Of a stretch of DNA of 64,000 nt, positions 44,889 to 54,349 are shown piece after piece. A program made the position numbers and the translations under genes. The notes beneath the pieces are model-generated. The model did no database searches. It was not told the DNA's origin and saw nothing but the letters and a program-made list of their open reading frames with translations. Numbering within the stretch: the first letter of the stretch is position 1; every line of letters begins with the position of its first letter. Location of the stretch: positions 1 to 64,000 of the forward strand of contig NZ_JAQQFR010000008.1 in assembly GCF_046025915.1 (NCBI RefSeq). The letters are read 5' to 3'. The DNA comes from Herbaspirillum rhizosphaerae_A. Its GTDB lineage: Bacteria > Pseudomonadota > Gammaproteobacteria > Burkholderiales > Burkholderiaceae_D.

Positions 44889-45404
44889 ATGAGCGACCAT
44901 AACGCACAAGCCAATGCGCAAACGCCGGTCGTCGGCGTCGTCATGGGATCGTCGTCCGACTGGGACGTCATGCAGCATGCCGTGGCAATCCTGAAAGAGT
45001 TCGGTATTCCGCATGAAGCACAGGTCGTTTCGGCACACCGTATGCCGGACCAGATGTTCGACTACGCCGAGAAAGCACGCGCTCGCGGCTTGCGCGCCAT
45101 CATCGCCGGCGCCGGCGGTGCCGCGCATTTGCCGGGCATGATCGCCGCGAAGACCATCGTGCCGGTGCTGGGTGTACCGGTGCCATCCAAGTATTTGCGC
45201 GGCGAAGATTCCTTGCTGTCCATCGTGCAAATGCCGAAGGGCATCCCGGTCGCGACCTACGCCATCGGCGAAGCCGGTGCTGCCAACGCGGCCTTATCGG
45301 CTATCGCCATGCTGGCGACCACCGACGAAGCACTGGCCGCAAAGCTGGAGGCCTTCCGTGTCAAACAAACGCAAGTTGCCCTGGATATGAAGTTGCCGTT
45401 ATGA
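44889..45404 (+). CDS. purE: N5-carboxyaminoimidazole ribonucleotide mutase
   Basis: This 171-aa class I PurE moves the carboxylate from N5-CAIR to C4. MGSSSDWDVM, SAHRMP and the GAGGAAHLPGM block are present. It overlaps purK by 4 nt, and PurE/PurK act in sequence, so coupling fits their function. Confidence 0.97.
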   Translation: MSDHNAQANAQTPVVGVVMGSSSDWDVMQHAVAILKEFGIPHEAQVVSAHRMPDQMFDYAEKARARGLRAIIAGAGGAAHLPGMIAAKTIVPVLGVPVPSKYLRGEDSLLSIVQMPKGIPVATYAIGEAGAANAALSAIAMLATTDEALAAKLEAFRVKQTQVALDMKLPL

Positions 45405-46612
45405 GTCAGAAGCAGTCCCTAACGAACAATAACAATGTTTCGATCCCCACCACGACACCAGCCACCTGGCTGGGCGTGATGGGAGGTGGCCAGCTTGGCC
45501 GCATGTTTGCACACGCTGCGCAGGCGATGGGTTTCAAGGTCGCCGTGCTGGAGCAGGAAGAAGATTGTCCGGCAGGGCAGGTTGCGGATCGTTTGATTCG
45601 TACTTCTTATACTGATCCGAAAGGTTTGGAAGAACTCGCATCCTTATGCGGCGCAGTCACCACAGAATTTGAAAACGTATCGGCTGACAGTCTTGCCGCA
45701 TTGGCCGGCAAGACTTACGTTGCCCCATCTGCATCCGGCGTATCGATTGCGCAGGACCGTATTGCCGAAAAACGTTTCTTCGTTGATTGCAGTGCTGCGT
45801 CCGGCGTGCAACCGGCGCCACACAAGATCATCGCCAGCGAGGCGGATATCGACGCGATTCCAGCTGATTTGCTGCCCGGGATTCTGAAAACCGTACGCAT
45901 GGGGTATGACGGCAAAGGCCAGGTGCGCGTGCGCAGCATCGCTGATGTCAAGGCAGCGTTCGCCGAGATGAAGGGCGTGACCTGCCTCCTGGAAAAAATG
46001 CTGCCGCTGGCCTATGAGGTCTCCGTCTTGGTCGCGCGCGGTGCCGATGGCGCCGCCGTGGTGTACCCGATTGCAGAGAACGTGCATCGTGACGGCATCT
46101 TGTTCACCACGACCGTGCCGTCGGATCATGTTTCGGATCTCGTAGCAAAGAAGGCCCAGGACGCTGCGTTGGCGATCATCGCCAAGCTCGATTATGTCGG
46201 CGTGCTGTGCATTGAATTTTTCGTGCTCACCGACGGTTCTTTGGTTGTCAACGAGATGGCTCCGCGCCCGCATAATAGTGGTCATTACACCATTGACGCG
46301 TGCATCACCAGCCAGTTTGAACAGCAGGCACGTGCGATGGCGCGTTTGCCGCTGGGCGACGTGCGTCAGCATTCTCCAGCTGTCATGCTGAACATCCTTG
46401 GTGATGTCTGGTACGAAGGCGACAGCGATGAGATGCGCGAACCCGCCTGGGACAAAATCCTGGCGCTGCCGGGTGCGCATCTGCATTTGTATGGCAAGGC
46501 GCAAGCGCGTCGTGCACGTAAGATGGGTCACATTACTTTTGTCGCCCCAACGATGGTACAAGCGCAGGCACAGTTGGCGGCAGCATGCGCTATTCTCGGC
46601 ATCGCTCAGTAA
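45401..46612 (+). CDS. purK: N5-carboxyaminoimidazole ribonucleotide synthase
   Basis: This 403-aa ATP-grasp enzyme carboxylates AIR to N5-CAIR with bicarbonate. GVMGGGQLGRMF near the N-terminus and NEMAPRPHNSGHYTIDAC in the C-terminal half are diagnostic. It is coupled to purE. Confidence 0.97.
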   Translation: MSQKQSLTNNNNVSIPTTTPATWLGVMGGGQLGRMFAHAAQAMGFKVAVLEQEEDCPAGQVADRLIRTSYTDPKGLEELASLCGAVTTEFENVSADSLAALAGKTYVAPSASGVSIAQDRIAEKRFFVDCSAASGVQPAPHKIIASEADIDAIPADLLPGILKTVRMGYDGKGQVRVRSIADVKAAFAEMKGVTCLLEKMLPLAYEVSVLVARGADGAAVVYPIAENVHRDGILFTTTVPSDHVSDLVAKKAQDAALAIIAKLDYVGVLCIEFFVLTDGSLVVNEMAPRPHNSGHYTIDACITSQFEQQARAMARLPLGDVRQHSPAVMLNILGDVWYEGDSDEMREPAWDKILALPGAHLHLYGKAQARRARKMGHITFVAPTMVQAQAQLAAACAILGIAQ

Positions 46613-46625
46613 GAGAGACGCGACG

Positions 46626-47672
46626 ATGGCGACAGTACAGATTGATATGGATGCGGTAAAGATGGCTGCACGCAAGCTCGAGGCCGGCAAGCTGGTGGCG
46701 TTTCCGACGGAGACGGTTTATGGTCTTGGCGGCGACGCCGAGAATGCTGCAGCGATTGCCGATATCTATGCTGCCAAAGGCCGGCCTGCCAATCATCCGG
46801 TTATTGTTCACGTCGCTCCTGAAGCCGATATTTCTTATTGGGCTGCCGATGTTCCCGCCGAGGCCCGCGCGTTGATCAAGGCCTTTTGGCCGGGCCCGCT
46901 GACACTGATTCTGAAGCGCGCTGCCCACGTTCCTGCTGCTGCCTCAGGTGGCCAGGATTCGATCGGTGTGCGTTGTCCCTCTCATCCTGTTGCACAAGCT
47001 TTGCTGCGTGAATTCAAGGGCGGCAAAGGCGGCGTGGCGGGGCCATCAGCCAATAAGTTTGGTCACGTCAGTCCGACCACTGCTGAGCATGTACGAGACG
47101 AATTCGGCAGCGATGCGGATAGTCTTGTTGATTACGTGTTGGATGGCGGTGCGAGTGAAGTCGGCATCGAATCGACGATCGTCGACTTGTCCCGTGTCGC
47201 AACGCACGGCGCCGTTTTGTTGCGACCAGGTCAGATCAGTGTTGATCAGATTGCTTCTGTGTTGGGCGTTGTACCACGTTCTCCGGATGCCGCAGCACCG
47301 CGGGCCTCGGGTACGCTGGATGCCCACTATGCACCGCATACGCCGGTTGCACAGGTGCCGGTGGATGAACTCTCCGAGACAATAAAAAAACTGACCGAGC
47401 GTCAGTACAAAGTCGCCGTGATCTATCGCACGCCAGAGCTTGCTTCCTTACTTGCCTCAATCGCTACACAAGCCTCTTTTGCCATGTCCGCGAACGCTGA
47501 TCAATACGCGCACGATCTTTATGCTGCGTTGCGAGATATGGATCATCAGCATGCGGACGTCATTCTGGTGGAAATGACTCCCGCAGAAGCAGCATGGCAA
47601 GGTATCAATGATCGCTTGTGCCGTGCGGCCTTCGACTCGACTGGAATTCTTTCTCGTTTACTTACGAGCTGA
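46626..47672 (+). CDS. Threonylcarbamoyl-AMP synthase, Sua5 type
   Basis: This 348-aa enzyme makes threonylcarbamoyl-AMP from Thr, bicarbonate and ATP for the t6A37 modification of ANN-reading tRNAs. The YrdC/TsaC domain (about 1-205; FPTETVYGLGGDAEN, then the KGRP and SANKFG blocks) is followed by the C-terminal Sua5 domain (about 215-348), so it is the long Sua5 form rather than short TsaC. I chose the ATG at 46626, preceded by GAGAG; upstream in-frame codons lie inside purK. It follows purK by 13 nt. Confidence 0.93.
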   Translation: MATVQIDMDAVKMAARKLEAGKLVAFPTETVYGLGGDAENAAAIADIYAAKGRPANHPVIVHVAPEADISYWAADVPAEARALIKAFWPGPLTLILKRAAHVPAAASGGQDSIGVRCPSHPVAQALLREFKGGKGGVAGPSANKFGHVSPTTAEHVRDEFGSDADSLVDYVLDGGASEVGIESTIVDLSRVATHGAVLLRPGQISVDQIASVLGVVPRSPDAAAPRASGTLDAHYAPHTPVAQVPVDELSETIKKLTERQYKVAVIYRTPELASLLASIATQASFAMSANADQYAHDLYAALRDMDHQHADVILVEMTPAEAAWQGINDRLCRAAFDSTGILSRLLTS

Positions 47673-47951
47673 CGTGCTTTTTTCAGCGGTATTGCTGCTG
47701 ATTCAATAGTCAAAATTATTTCCAGTTGCCAAAAAAATACACGTCTATACAAAGCGAATTAAAGCTGGCATAGTATCGCAAAAGAATAGCACGCGCGTTC
47801 TTTTTGTCTTAAGAGTGTAAAGACGGAATTCCATGATTCCGCTGTGCATTCAACAAAAACAGGCAACGCACAACGTAGCCAAAAAACCTTCGGACTAAGA
47901 GCCGGATAATTTATAAAACGGGGCGCAGCCCTTTATATTTGGAGACGACAC

Positions 47952-48698
47952 ATGAAGCAACAATTTTCCCTTTTGCCTAAAATCGCTGCGCTGTCCATCG
48001 CTGCTGCTTTTGCCGCACCTGCCATGGCGCAAACTGCCGGTAGCAATATCGTCAATCTGGGCTGGTTCCATCTGGCGCCGCAAGATTCGAGCGAAGGCAT
48101 TCGTGGTGTTGGCGGTCTGGTCAATGGATCAAACTCGCCAAATGCTCATTCGAGCGTTAGCAATGCCGATACAGTCGGGGTGGCGTTTACACACTTCTTC
48201 ACCGACAATATTGCTTTGACGACCGATCTGGGGCTTCCACCAAAGTTCAAGCTGACAGGTACAGGCACGCTGTCGAGCTTCGGTGAAATCGGTTCTGCGA
48301 AGCAATGGAGCCCGGCTATCGTCGCAAAGTATTTCTTTGGCGACGCGACTGACAAGTTCCGTCCATTTGTTGGTGCCGGTGTTACTTACGTCTGGTACTC
48401 GGATGTTAAGTTGAATCAAAGCTTCCAGCAATACGCAGGTGGCGGCTCCGTAAATTCGGCTCTGACTACTGGTAACGCCTCTGCCTCTTTGAGTTCGTCG
48501 CTTGCGCCAGTGGCGTCCCTTGGCGCGACATATAACGTGTCTGACAGGTGGTCGGTAGGTTTCTCGGTGTCGTATATCCCGTTGAAGACCGATGCAGAGA
48601 TCACTGGCCAAGGTACAGCCGCAGGCACATTGAAGTACAAGACCTCTCTGACCATCAACCCTATCGTTAGCTTCTTGTCGGTCGGTTACAAGTTCTAA
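47952..48698 (+). CDS. ompW: OmpW-family outer-membrane protein
   Basis: This 248-aa protein has a signal peptide cut after Ala26 (PAMA/QTAGS) and an eight-stranded beta-barrel pattern ending in a C-terminal aromatic (VGYKF), as BAM substrates do. OmpW proteins form narrow hydrophobic channels linked to small-molecule uptake and stress. TGGAG precedes the ATG. The 279-nt upstream region is AT-rich with a possible TATAAA; I saw no clear FNR site. A terminator follows. Confidence 0.92.
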   Translation: MKQQFSLLPKIAALSIAAAFAAPAMAQTAGSNIVNLGWFHLAPQDSSEGIRGVGGLVNGSNSPNAHSSVSNADTVGVAFTHFFTDNIALTTDLGLPPKFKLTGTGTLSSFGEIGSAKQWSPAIVAKYFFGDATDKFRPFVGAGVTYVWYSDVKLNQSFQQYAGGGSVNSALTTGNASASLSSSLAPVASLGATYNVSDRWSVGFSVSYIPLKTDAEITGQGTAAGTLKYKTSLTINPIVSFLSVGYKF

Positions 48699-48717
48699 TT
48701 CCGGCTTAGCTGAAAAT

Positions 48718-48746
48718 AAGAAAAGCGCCCTTGAGGCGCTTTTCTT
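48718..48746. terminator. Bidirectional intrinsic terminator between ompW and the flavin reductase gene
   Basis: A perfect 12-bp stem (48718-48729 with 48735-48746) and 5-nt loop lies between two convergent genes. T-rich tails exist on both strands. Confidence 0.88.
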
Positions 48747-48771
48747 TTATTTGTTGTTCAGATCCAGTTGC

Positions 48772-49278
48772 TTAGGAGTCGATCTTGCCAAAACGACCGT
48801 CATGAAACACCAAAGCAGCTTGAGGCATCACCTCGCAATGCTCCACCTCGCCGACGAAAATCACGTGATCGCCTTCCGGATAGCGGCTGCGATTATGGCA
48901 TTCGAACCAGGCGGAGACACCTTTCAAGACGGGTTGTCCCGTACGTGAAAGCGTATATTCCACACCGTCAAAACGGTCTGCCGATTTTCGCGCGAACTGT
49001 TCTGCCAATGCAGCCTGGTCGGCACCAAGAATATTGATCACATAGTGTGAGTTACCCGAGAACACCGGCATGCTACTGGCCTGTTCGGACAAGCTCCACA
49101 GCACCAGAGGCGGACTCAGCGATACGGAGTTGAACGAACTCGCGGTCAGGCCGAGCAAGGTCCCATCAGCCAAGCGTGTGGTGATAACAGTAACGCCGGT
49201 CGCAAATTGAGACAATGCTTTGCGGAAATGTGCGGCATCGAATTCGCGCGACGTAGCGCGCGGGGAGCGTGAATGCAT
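48772..49278 (-). CDS. Flavin reductase-like, FMN-binding protein
   Basis: This 168-aa protein has the flavin reductase-like split beta-barrel with the opening FRKALSQFATGVTVITT and the GLTASSFNSVSLSPPLVL FMN-binding block. Such proteins supply reduced flavin to two-component monooxygenases or act as general NAD(P)H:flavin reductases. No monooxygenase partner is in the window, so the role is open. Confidence 0.88.
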   Translation of the reverse strand: MHSRSPRATSREFDAAHFRKALSQFATGVTVITTRLADGTLLGLTASSFNSVSLSPPLVLWSLSEQASSMPVFSGNSHYVINILGADQAALAEQFARKSADRFDGVEYTLSRTGQPVLKGVSAWFECHNRSRYPEGDHVIFVGEVEHCEVMPQAALVFHDGRFGKIDS

Positions 49279-49571
49279 CTAAAGCCTGTGGAATCGATTC
49301 TGGTCAATGCGACATTATGCCCAAAAAACACGATGCAGTAACCCGGAGGCTGCGAAGGGCAATATGTAGCTACTAGAAAAGACCTGGTTGGTCTTCTCGT
49401 GCTGAGTTTTTGAATATCTAACAATTAACAAAAAACGTACTTAATAGTGAATCCATTGTCACGTCTATCCTCAAGCAACGTTAGGAAATTAATTCTCAGC
49501 AATGGTATAAACGTAACTATGCAATCAACGTTGTGATTGCGGACATTCGAATCAATGACGTGGGAGCGATC

Positions 49572-50111
49572 GTGAATACTTCATCGGAAACAGCAATTCT
49601 TGGCGGCGGATGCTTTTGGTGTCTTGAGGCGGTGTATCAGCAGTTGAAAGGTGTGCAACACGTCGAGTCCGGATACACCGGTGGCCATGTCAACAAGCCG
49701 ACCTACGAGCAAGTCTGCAATGGTGACACTGGTCACGCGGAAGTGGTGAAGTTGACGTTTGATCCTGCTGCGATCAGTTTCAGAGAAATTCTGGAAGTGT
49801 TTTTCACGATTCACGACCCGACGACGCTGAATCGCCAAGGAAACGACGTCGGCACGCAATATCGTTCGGTGATTTACTATGATTCACCAGCACAGCAAGA
49901 TACGGCCAAGCACATCATCGCCGAGATGGCGCTGGTGTGGGATGCGCCGATAGTGACGGAACTCAGTCCTGTAGAAACTTATTACAAGGCCGAGGATTAT
50001 CACCAGAACTACTTTCAGCAACATCCCTTCCAAGGCTATTGCGCCTTCGTCGTCGCGCCGAAGCTGGCCAAGTTCCGCGAAGTGTTTGCCGAGAAGAGCA
50101 AAGACGACTAA
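49572..50111 (+). CDS. msrA: Peptide methionine sulfoxide reductase MsrA
   Basis: This 179-aa enzyme reduces methionine-S-sulfoxide in proteins, using Cys14 of GGGCFWCLEA as nucleophile. I chose the GTG at 49572: GGGAG lies 6 nt before it, and the alternative GTG at 49533 lacks a site and adds non-conserved residues. The upstream gap (49279-49571) is low-GC with no other feature recognised. It converges on cfa. Confidence 0.93.
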   Translation: MNTSSETAILGGGCFWCLEAVYQQLKGVQHVESGYTGGHVNKPTYEQVCNGDTGHAEVVKLTFDPAAISFREILEVFFTIHDPTTLNRQGNDVGTQYRSVIYYDSPAQQDTAKHIIAEMALVWDAPIVTELSPVETYYKAEDYHQNYFQQHPFQGYCAFVVAPKLAKFREVFAEKSKDD

Positions 50112-50129
50112 GAACAAGGCCGCAGCCGA

Positions 50130-51341
50130 TCAAGCCGTTGCGTCGTAGATGTAGCGGCGCGATTGCGGCAGGACGTCTGCGTGACGGTTGGATTTGCCGC
50201 AGATGACCTGATATAGCGAAATCCAATCCTGGTTGAAACCATGCGAGCTGCCGGCGAGATAGACGCGCCAGATGCGATAGCGTTTCTCATCGGTGATCTT
50301 GCGAATTTCATCTGCCTTGGCTTCAAAATTGTCTGCCCAGATAGCACAGGTCTTAGCGTAATGCTTGCGCAGATTCTCGACATCAAAGGCTTCCAGCCCG
50401 CCTTGTTGCATGGCTTTCAGCACCAAGCTGATGTGGGGCAATTCACCGGCGGGGAAAACATATTTGTCAATGAACTCGCCGCCACCATAAGGTGACTCGC
50501 CGTTTTCAATATCCGTCGTGGTGATACCGTGATTCATTGCCAGTCCGCCATCGGCAAGCAAGGCGTTGATGCGTGAGAAGTACATCGGCAGATTTTTCAG
50601 GCCAACGTGTTCGAACATGCCGACGCTGGTGATACGGTCGAAGGTGCCGGTGATGTCGCGGTAGTCCTGCAGGCGGATTTCAATACGGTCGCTCAAGCCG
50701 GCTTTCTCAACGCGCTCCTTGGCCAGTGCATATTGATTTTCCGACAGCGTAATACCGACGCATTTTGCGCCGAATTTTTGCGCCGCGCGCAGCACCAGTG
50801 CACCCCAGCCACATCCGATATCGAGCAGCGTGTCGCCGGGGCGGACTTGGATTTTGGTGAGGATATGATCGATCTTCTTGATCTGCGCTGTAGCCAGGTC
50901 TTCGTCGCCATTTTCAAAGTAGGCGCAGGAGTAGACCATGTTCTCGTCAAGGAACAGCTTGTAGAAGTCGTTGGAGACGTCATAGTGATAGCGGATGGCT
51001 TCCGCATCTTTTTCCTTGCTGTGTCGGATGGAGCGGGCGATGCGCGCCAGCTTGCCTTCCGCTTTCAAGGTCTTGGCCGCCAAGGTGTTGGCGACGCTGA
51101 TAATGCTGGCCACCGGACCGTCGACATCAATCTTGCCTTCGACGTAGGCTTCGCCGAGATTGGACAGCGATGGCTGGAACAGGTAAGTCAGGGCCGATAC
51201 ATGAGGAACGCGTAGCGTGACCTGCGGCACACCGTCGCTGAAGTCGAACTGTCGGCCGTTCCACAGTTCAAGACGCAACGGCAATGCCGTTGCATGACGG
51301 ATTTCTTCTACCCAAGCTGCGAGCTTCTTTTCCCAAAACAC
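50130..51341 (-). CDS. cfa: Cyclopropane-fatty-acyl-phospholipid synthase
   Basis: This 403-aa SAM-dependent enzyme adds a methylene to unsaturated membrane acyl chains, usually in stationary phase. It has an N-terminal lipid-binding domain and a methyltransferase domain with LDIGCGWGALV (SAM site), HYDVSNDFYKLFLD and the ITSVGMFEHVG block. It lies downstream of pdxH on the same strand with a 58-nt gap. Confidence 0.96.
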   Translation of the reverse strand: MFWEKKLAAWVEEIRHATALPLRLELWNGRQFDFSDGVPQVTLRVPHVSALTYLFQPSLSNLGEAYVEGKIDVDGPVASIISVANTLAAKTLKAEGKLARIARSIRHSKEKDAEAIRYHYDVSNDFYKLFLDENMVYSCAYFENGDEDLATAQIKKIDHILTKIQVRPGDTLLDIGCGWGALVLRAAQKFGAKCVGITLSENQYALAKERVEKAGLSDRIEIRLQDYRDITGTFDRITSVGMFEHVGLKNLPMYFSRINALLADGGLAMNHGITTTDIENGESPYGGGEFIDKYVFPAGELPHISLVLKAMQQGGLEAFDVENLRKHYAKTCAIWADNFEAKADEIRKITDEKRYRIWRVYLAGSSHGFNQDWISLYQVICGKSNRHADVLPQSRRYIYDATA

Positions 51342-51399
51342 GATGTTTCCCTCCGTGCAAGTGATGTGATGCTGTACGCAGCCCTGACATGAGTCCTGG

Positions 51400-52035
51400 T
51401 CAGGGTTGCAGGCGTTGCCGGTCCCAGGCGCCGTCTGCAGTGCGTGTATAGATCACGCGATCATGCAGGCGCGAGCGCCGGCCTTGCCAAAATTCCATTT
51501 TTTCCGGTACCACACGGTAGCCGCCCCAGTGTTCCGGGCGCACGGGCTGCGCGCCGTATTTTGCTTCTGCTGTGGCGAACTGCGCTTCCAGAGTTTCCCT
51601 CTTATCGACCGGTTGGCTCTGCTCAGAGGCGATGGCGCCAATCTGACTCGACAAAGGGCGACTCGAAAAATACGCATCGCTTTCGCTGGCCGTAACTTGC
51701 TCGATCTTCCCTTCGATGCGAACCTGACGCTCAAGTTCTACCCAATGGAAAAGCAGCGCGACATAAGGATGTTGAGCGATCTCGCGACCTTTGCGGCTGT
51801 GATAGTTGGTAAACCACGTAAATCCGGCGGCATCGACTTGCTTGAGCAGGACGATACGCGAGGAGGGCTTGCCGTCGGCACCGACGGTAGCAACACTCAT
51901 CGCATTGGGTTCTGCGATCTCTGCTTTGATGGCTTCATCAAACCATGTTGAAAATTGAACAATAGGATCAGCGGCGACATCAAGTTCAGACAAACTGGCG
52001 CGGCTGTAATCTTTGCGAAGATCTGCTATCGACAT
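51400..52035 (-). CDS. pdxH: Pyridoxamine 5'-phosphate oxidase
   Basis: This 211-aa FMN enzyme oxidises pyridoxine or pyridoxamine phosphate to PLP. The NAMSVATVGADGKPSSRIVL FMN block and the C-terminal WGGYRVVPEKMEFWQGR...LHDR region are characteristic. It is not part of a pyridoxine operon here. Confidence 0.97.
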   Translation of the reverse strand: MSIADLRKDYSRASLSELDVAADPIVQFSTWFDEAIKAEIAEPNAMSVATVGADGKPSSRIVLLKQVDAAGFTWFTNYHSRKGREIAQHPYVALLFHWVELERQVRIEGKIEQVTASESDAYFSSRPLSSQIGAIASEQSQPVDKRETLEAQFATAEAKYGAQPVRPEHWGGYRVVPEKMEFWQGRRSRLHDRVIYTRTADGAWDRQRLQP

Positions 52036-52197
52036 GTTGCATTTATCCTTAATCGGGACAGCGCTAGATTAGCGCGTTTTTAAAAAGCGTGCAGGGAGTG
52101 GCTCGAAGCATCGCCGCCAAGATCAGACTGGTGGCCGCTTTCAAACGCGAGCCATTATGCGGCAGAACATCCGGCGTGAATATGATGCAGAACAAAA

Positions 52198-52230
52198 AAA
52201 GGCCGATGCACATGACATGCATCGGCCTTT
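52198..52230 (-). terminator. Intrinsic terminator of the cytochrome b561/YceI operon
   Basis: A perfect 13-bp stem (52198-52210 with 52218-52230) and 7-nt loop, followed on the minus strand by a T-run. It lies just past the end of the second yceI-like gene. Confidence 0.88.
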
Positions 52231-52245
52231 CTGATGGAGGCGAAA

Positions 52246-52821
52246 TCAGTTGTTCTTGATCGCTTCAACCTGAATTGCCAGCTTTATTTCCGGCGAGAAG
52301 CGTGGTACGCCGAAGGTCACGCCAAAGTCGGCACGGTTGAATGTCGCGGAGGCGTCAGCGCCACATACTTCGCGCTTGAGCATCGGATTTTGAACGCAAG
52401 CAAATTTGTTGATTTGCAATTGGACCGGCTTGGTGACGCCATGCAATGTCAGTTCGCCTTCGATGGCGACCGGCTTGTCGCCGTCAAATTTGATCGAAGT
52501 GCCCTTGTAAGTCGCAGTAGGGAATTTTTGCGCGTCCAGGACTTCTGCGGATTTGACGTGATCGTTCAGTTTGGAATGACCAAAGTCGATCGACGATGCA
52601 TCGATGGTGATATCGACGGTACCAGTCTTGGCGGCGCGATCCAGCGTGATAGTGCCACTGGTCTTGGTGAACTTGCCGCGCCAGACAGACAGGCCCATGT
52701 GATCGGCTTCAAAGCTTGGGTAGGTGTGGCTAGGATCGATGGTGTAAGCGTCAGCGGCCAGGGCGGAGGTCGAAGCAGCACCGGCGGCGAGCAAGGAAAT
52801 CAGGGCGAATTTAAATTTCAT
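52246..52821 (-). CDS. YceI-family periplasmic protein (copy 2)
   Basis: This 191-aa protein has a signal peptide (about 1-23, SALA/ADAYTID) and the lipocalin-like YceI domain (DPSHTYPSFEADHMG opening). YceI proteins bind isoprenoid-like or fatty ligands and are often paired with cytochrome b561. It carries two Cys (in FACVQNP and EVCGADA) that could form a disulfide in the periplasm and are absent from the neighbouring copy. It is the last gene of the operon. Confidence 0.92.
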   Translation of the reverse strand: MKFKFALISLLAAGAASTSALAADAYTIDPSHTYPSFEADHMGLSVWRGKFTKTSGTITLDRAAKTGTVDITIDASSIDFGHSKLNDHVKSAEVLDAQKFPTATYKGTSIKFDGDKPVAIEGELTLHGVTKPVQLQINKFACVQNPMLKREVCGADASATFNRADFGVTFGVPRFSPEIKLAIQVEAIKNN

Positions 52822-52878
52822 GGGACAGTCCTTTGTAATGATCTGTTGAGCGTTAAAACGAGTTGGCTTTATTGTGAA

Positions 52879-53460
52879 TTACGGTGCTGTTACGACGTGA
52901 AACTTGATGGTGACTTCATCGGCGACCATGCCGGTATCTTTCCATTCACCTTCACCGATGTTGAATGTGAGGCGTTTGATTGGCACGGCGCCGTCAAAGA
53001 TTTGTCCATTACCTTCTTTCTTCACCGTCAATGGGAAGCGCACGTCAGCCGTTTTTCCTTTGATGGTCAGCTTGCCCGTGACGTCATATTTGGTGCCGGC
53101 AGGTGCGCCGGCAGCAGCCTTGATGGAGCTGGAAACGAAACTGGCCTTGGGAAATTGTGCTGCGTTAAACCATTCCTTCTTCAGTACTTCCTTGTTGTAT
53201 TCAGCGTCACCCAGGTCGAAACTGGAAATATCGATGTCCACGCTAGCTTTGGCGGCGTCGGGTTTGGCACTGTCGAAATCGATTTGTGCAGTAAATTTCT
53301 TGAATTTGGCCTCAACCGGAACATTCAATTGTTTAAATACGGCACTGACGGTGCTTTTGCCGGTGTCAACTTTGAGCGGTGCGGCAATTGCGGACGAAGC
53401 CAGGCTGAAGGCGACGATGCCGACGACGAGAGCGCTGGTCAATGTAGAACGCAGGATCAT
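52879..53460 (-). CDS. YceI-family periplasmic protein (copy 1)
   Basis: This 193-aa paralogue has a signal peptide (about 1-26, SAIA/APLKVD) and a YceI domain, but its start is diverged (KSTVSAVFKQLNVPVEAKF) and it has no Cys after the signal. It lies 22 nt after the cytochrome b561 gene and 57 nt before the second copy. The two are not close sequence duplicates, so each may bind a different ligand. Confidence 0.92.
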   Translation of the reverse strand: MILRSTLTSALVVGIVAFSLASSAIAAPLKVDTGKSTVSAVFKQLNVPVEAKFKKFTAQIDFDSAKPDAAKASVDIDISSFDLGDAEYNKEVLKKEWFNAAQFPKASFVSSSIKAAAGAPAGTKYDVTGKLTIKGKTADVRFPLTVKKEGNGQIFDGAVPIKRLTFNIGEGEWKDTGMVADEVTIKFHVVTAP

Positions 53461-53482
53461 GAAATTTCCTCGAAAAAGATAA

Positions 53483-54007
53483 TCAGGGCAGGATACGTTT
53501 AAGCACGCCGTCGCGATCGATGAATTGATGCTTCAGCGCAGCCAATACATGCAGGCAGAAAGCGGCTAGCAAAGTCATGTTCAGCCAGTAGTGCACCAGC
53601 TTGAGCAAGGGTTTGAGTTCCGGATTGGGATCGATGAAAACCGGCAGCGGGTAAAGGCCCAGATACACTACGGGAACGCCCGCGGCGAGACTATAGAAAT
53701 ATCCCGAAATTGGAATCGCAAAAATCAAAATATAAAGCAAACCATGCAGCGCATGTGCCGCACTTTGCTGCCAGCGCGGCATTTGTGCCGGATACGCTGG
53801 AGCCGCATGCGTCAGGCGCCACAGCAAGCGAAGACACGCGAAGGCGAGCACGGTGACGCCCAGCCATTTATGCCAGGAAAAATATTTCAGCTTGGTCGGC
53901 GTCAGGCCTGGGATGTTGACCATTGTCAGTCCGAGAGAGAAGGCGGCAATGATCAGCAGGGCGATCAGCCAGTGCAACAAAATCGCAGGTTTTGTATAGC
54001 GTTCCAT
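53483..54007 (-). CDS. Cytochrome b561 family protein
   Basis: This 174-aa four-helix membrane cytochrome (COG3038) has His residues placed for two haems (ILLHWLIA, SWHKWLG, HALHGLLY, LVHYWLN, CLHVLAALKH). It would pass electrons across the inner membrane, from quinol to a periplasmic acceptor. I took the ATG at 54007, which begins the conserved MERYTKPAILLHW sequence. It starts the operon with two YceI-family genes. Confidence 0.92.
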   Translation of the reverse strand: MERYTKPAILLHWLIALLIIAAFSLGLTMVNIPGLTPTKLKYFSWHKWLGVTVLAFACLRLLWRLTHAAPAYPAQMPRWQQSAAHALHGLLYILIFAIPISGYFYSLAAGVPVVYLGLYPLPVFIDPNPELKPLLKLVHYWLNMTLLAAFCLHVLAALKHQFIDRDGVLKRILP

Positions 54008-54054
54008 GGCAGTTGCTGGTGGAAAGTGTGAGGAGATGGACGGCAAGCGAGTGC

Positions 54055-54144
54055 TTACTTGAGGCAGAGCAGGTGTTGCATGCTGCCGGCCGTCATGGCG
54101 ACGTCGGTAGCTTGGGCGCAATCTCTATACAGCACAGCAACCAT
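54055..54144 (-). CDS. Candidate 29-codon small ORF with strong ribosome binding site
   Basis: A 29-codon frame starts at 54144 after AAAGGA with 6-nt spacing and ends 47 nt upstream of the cytochrome b561 gene on the same strand. It contains two Cys and no clear membrane segment. I know no family. Its position suggests a leader peptide or a small partner protein for the cytochrome b561/YceI operon, but coding status is unproven. Confidence 0.4.
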   Translation of the reverse strand: MVAVLYRDCAQATDVAMTAGSMQHLLCLK

Positions 54145-54349
54145 GCTTGTTCCTTTGTGATCGTTTGAAGTGATCGTTAAATGAGCCGACTCGCATTTTT
54201 GATGCGATGCCGCAGCATAAAGGCTTTTCGAGATTCGCAATAGGTCAGTAAAACTGATTTCACTGATCCATTTAAGTTAACAATCGATCTGTTACCGGGC
54301 TGTTTGAGGGATCCGGGGGCTTGGGGTTCCACCGGATCTCCTCCTACGC

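Noticed and set aside
47673..47951. FNR-type site upstream of ompW
   Set aside because: TTGCTGCTGATTCAA near 47695 looks similar but its half-site spacing and sequence do not fit TTGAT-N4-ATCAA.
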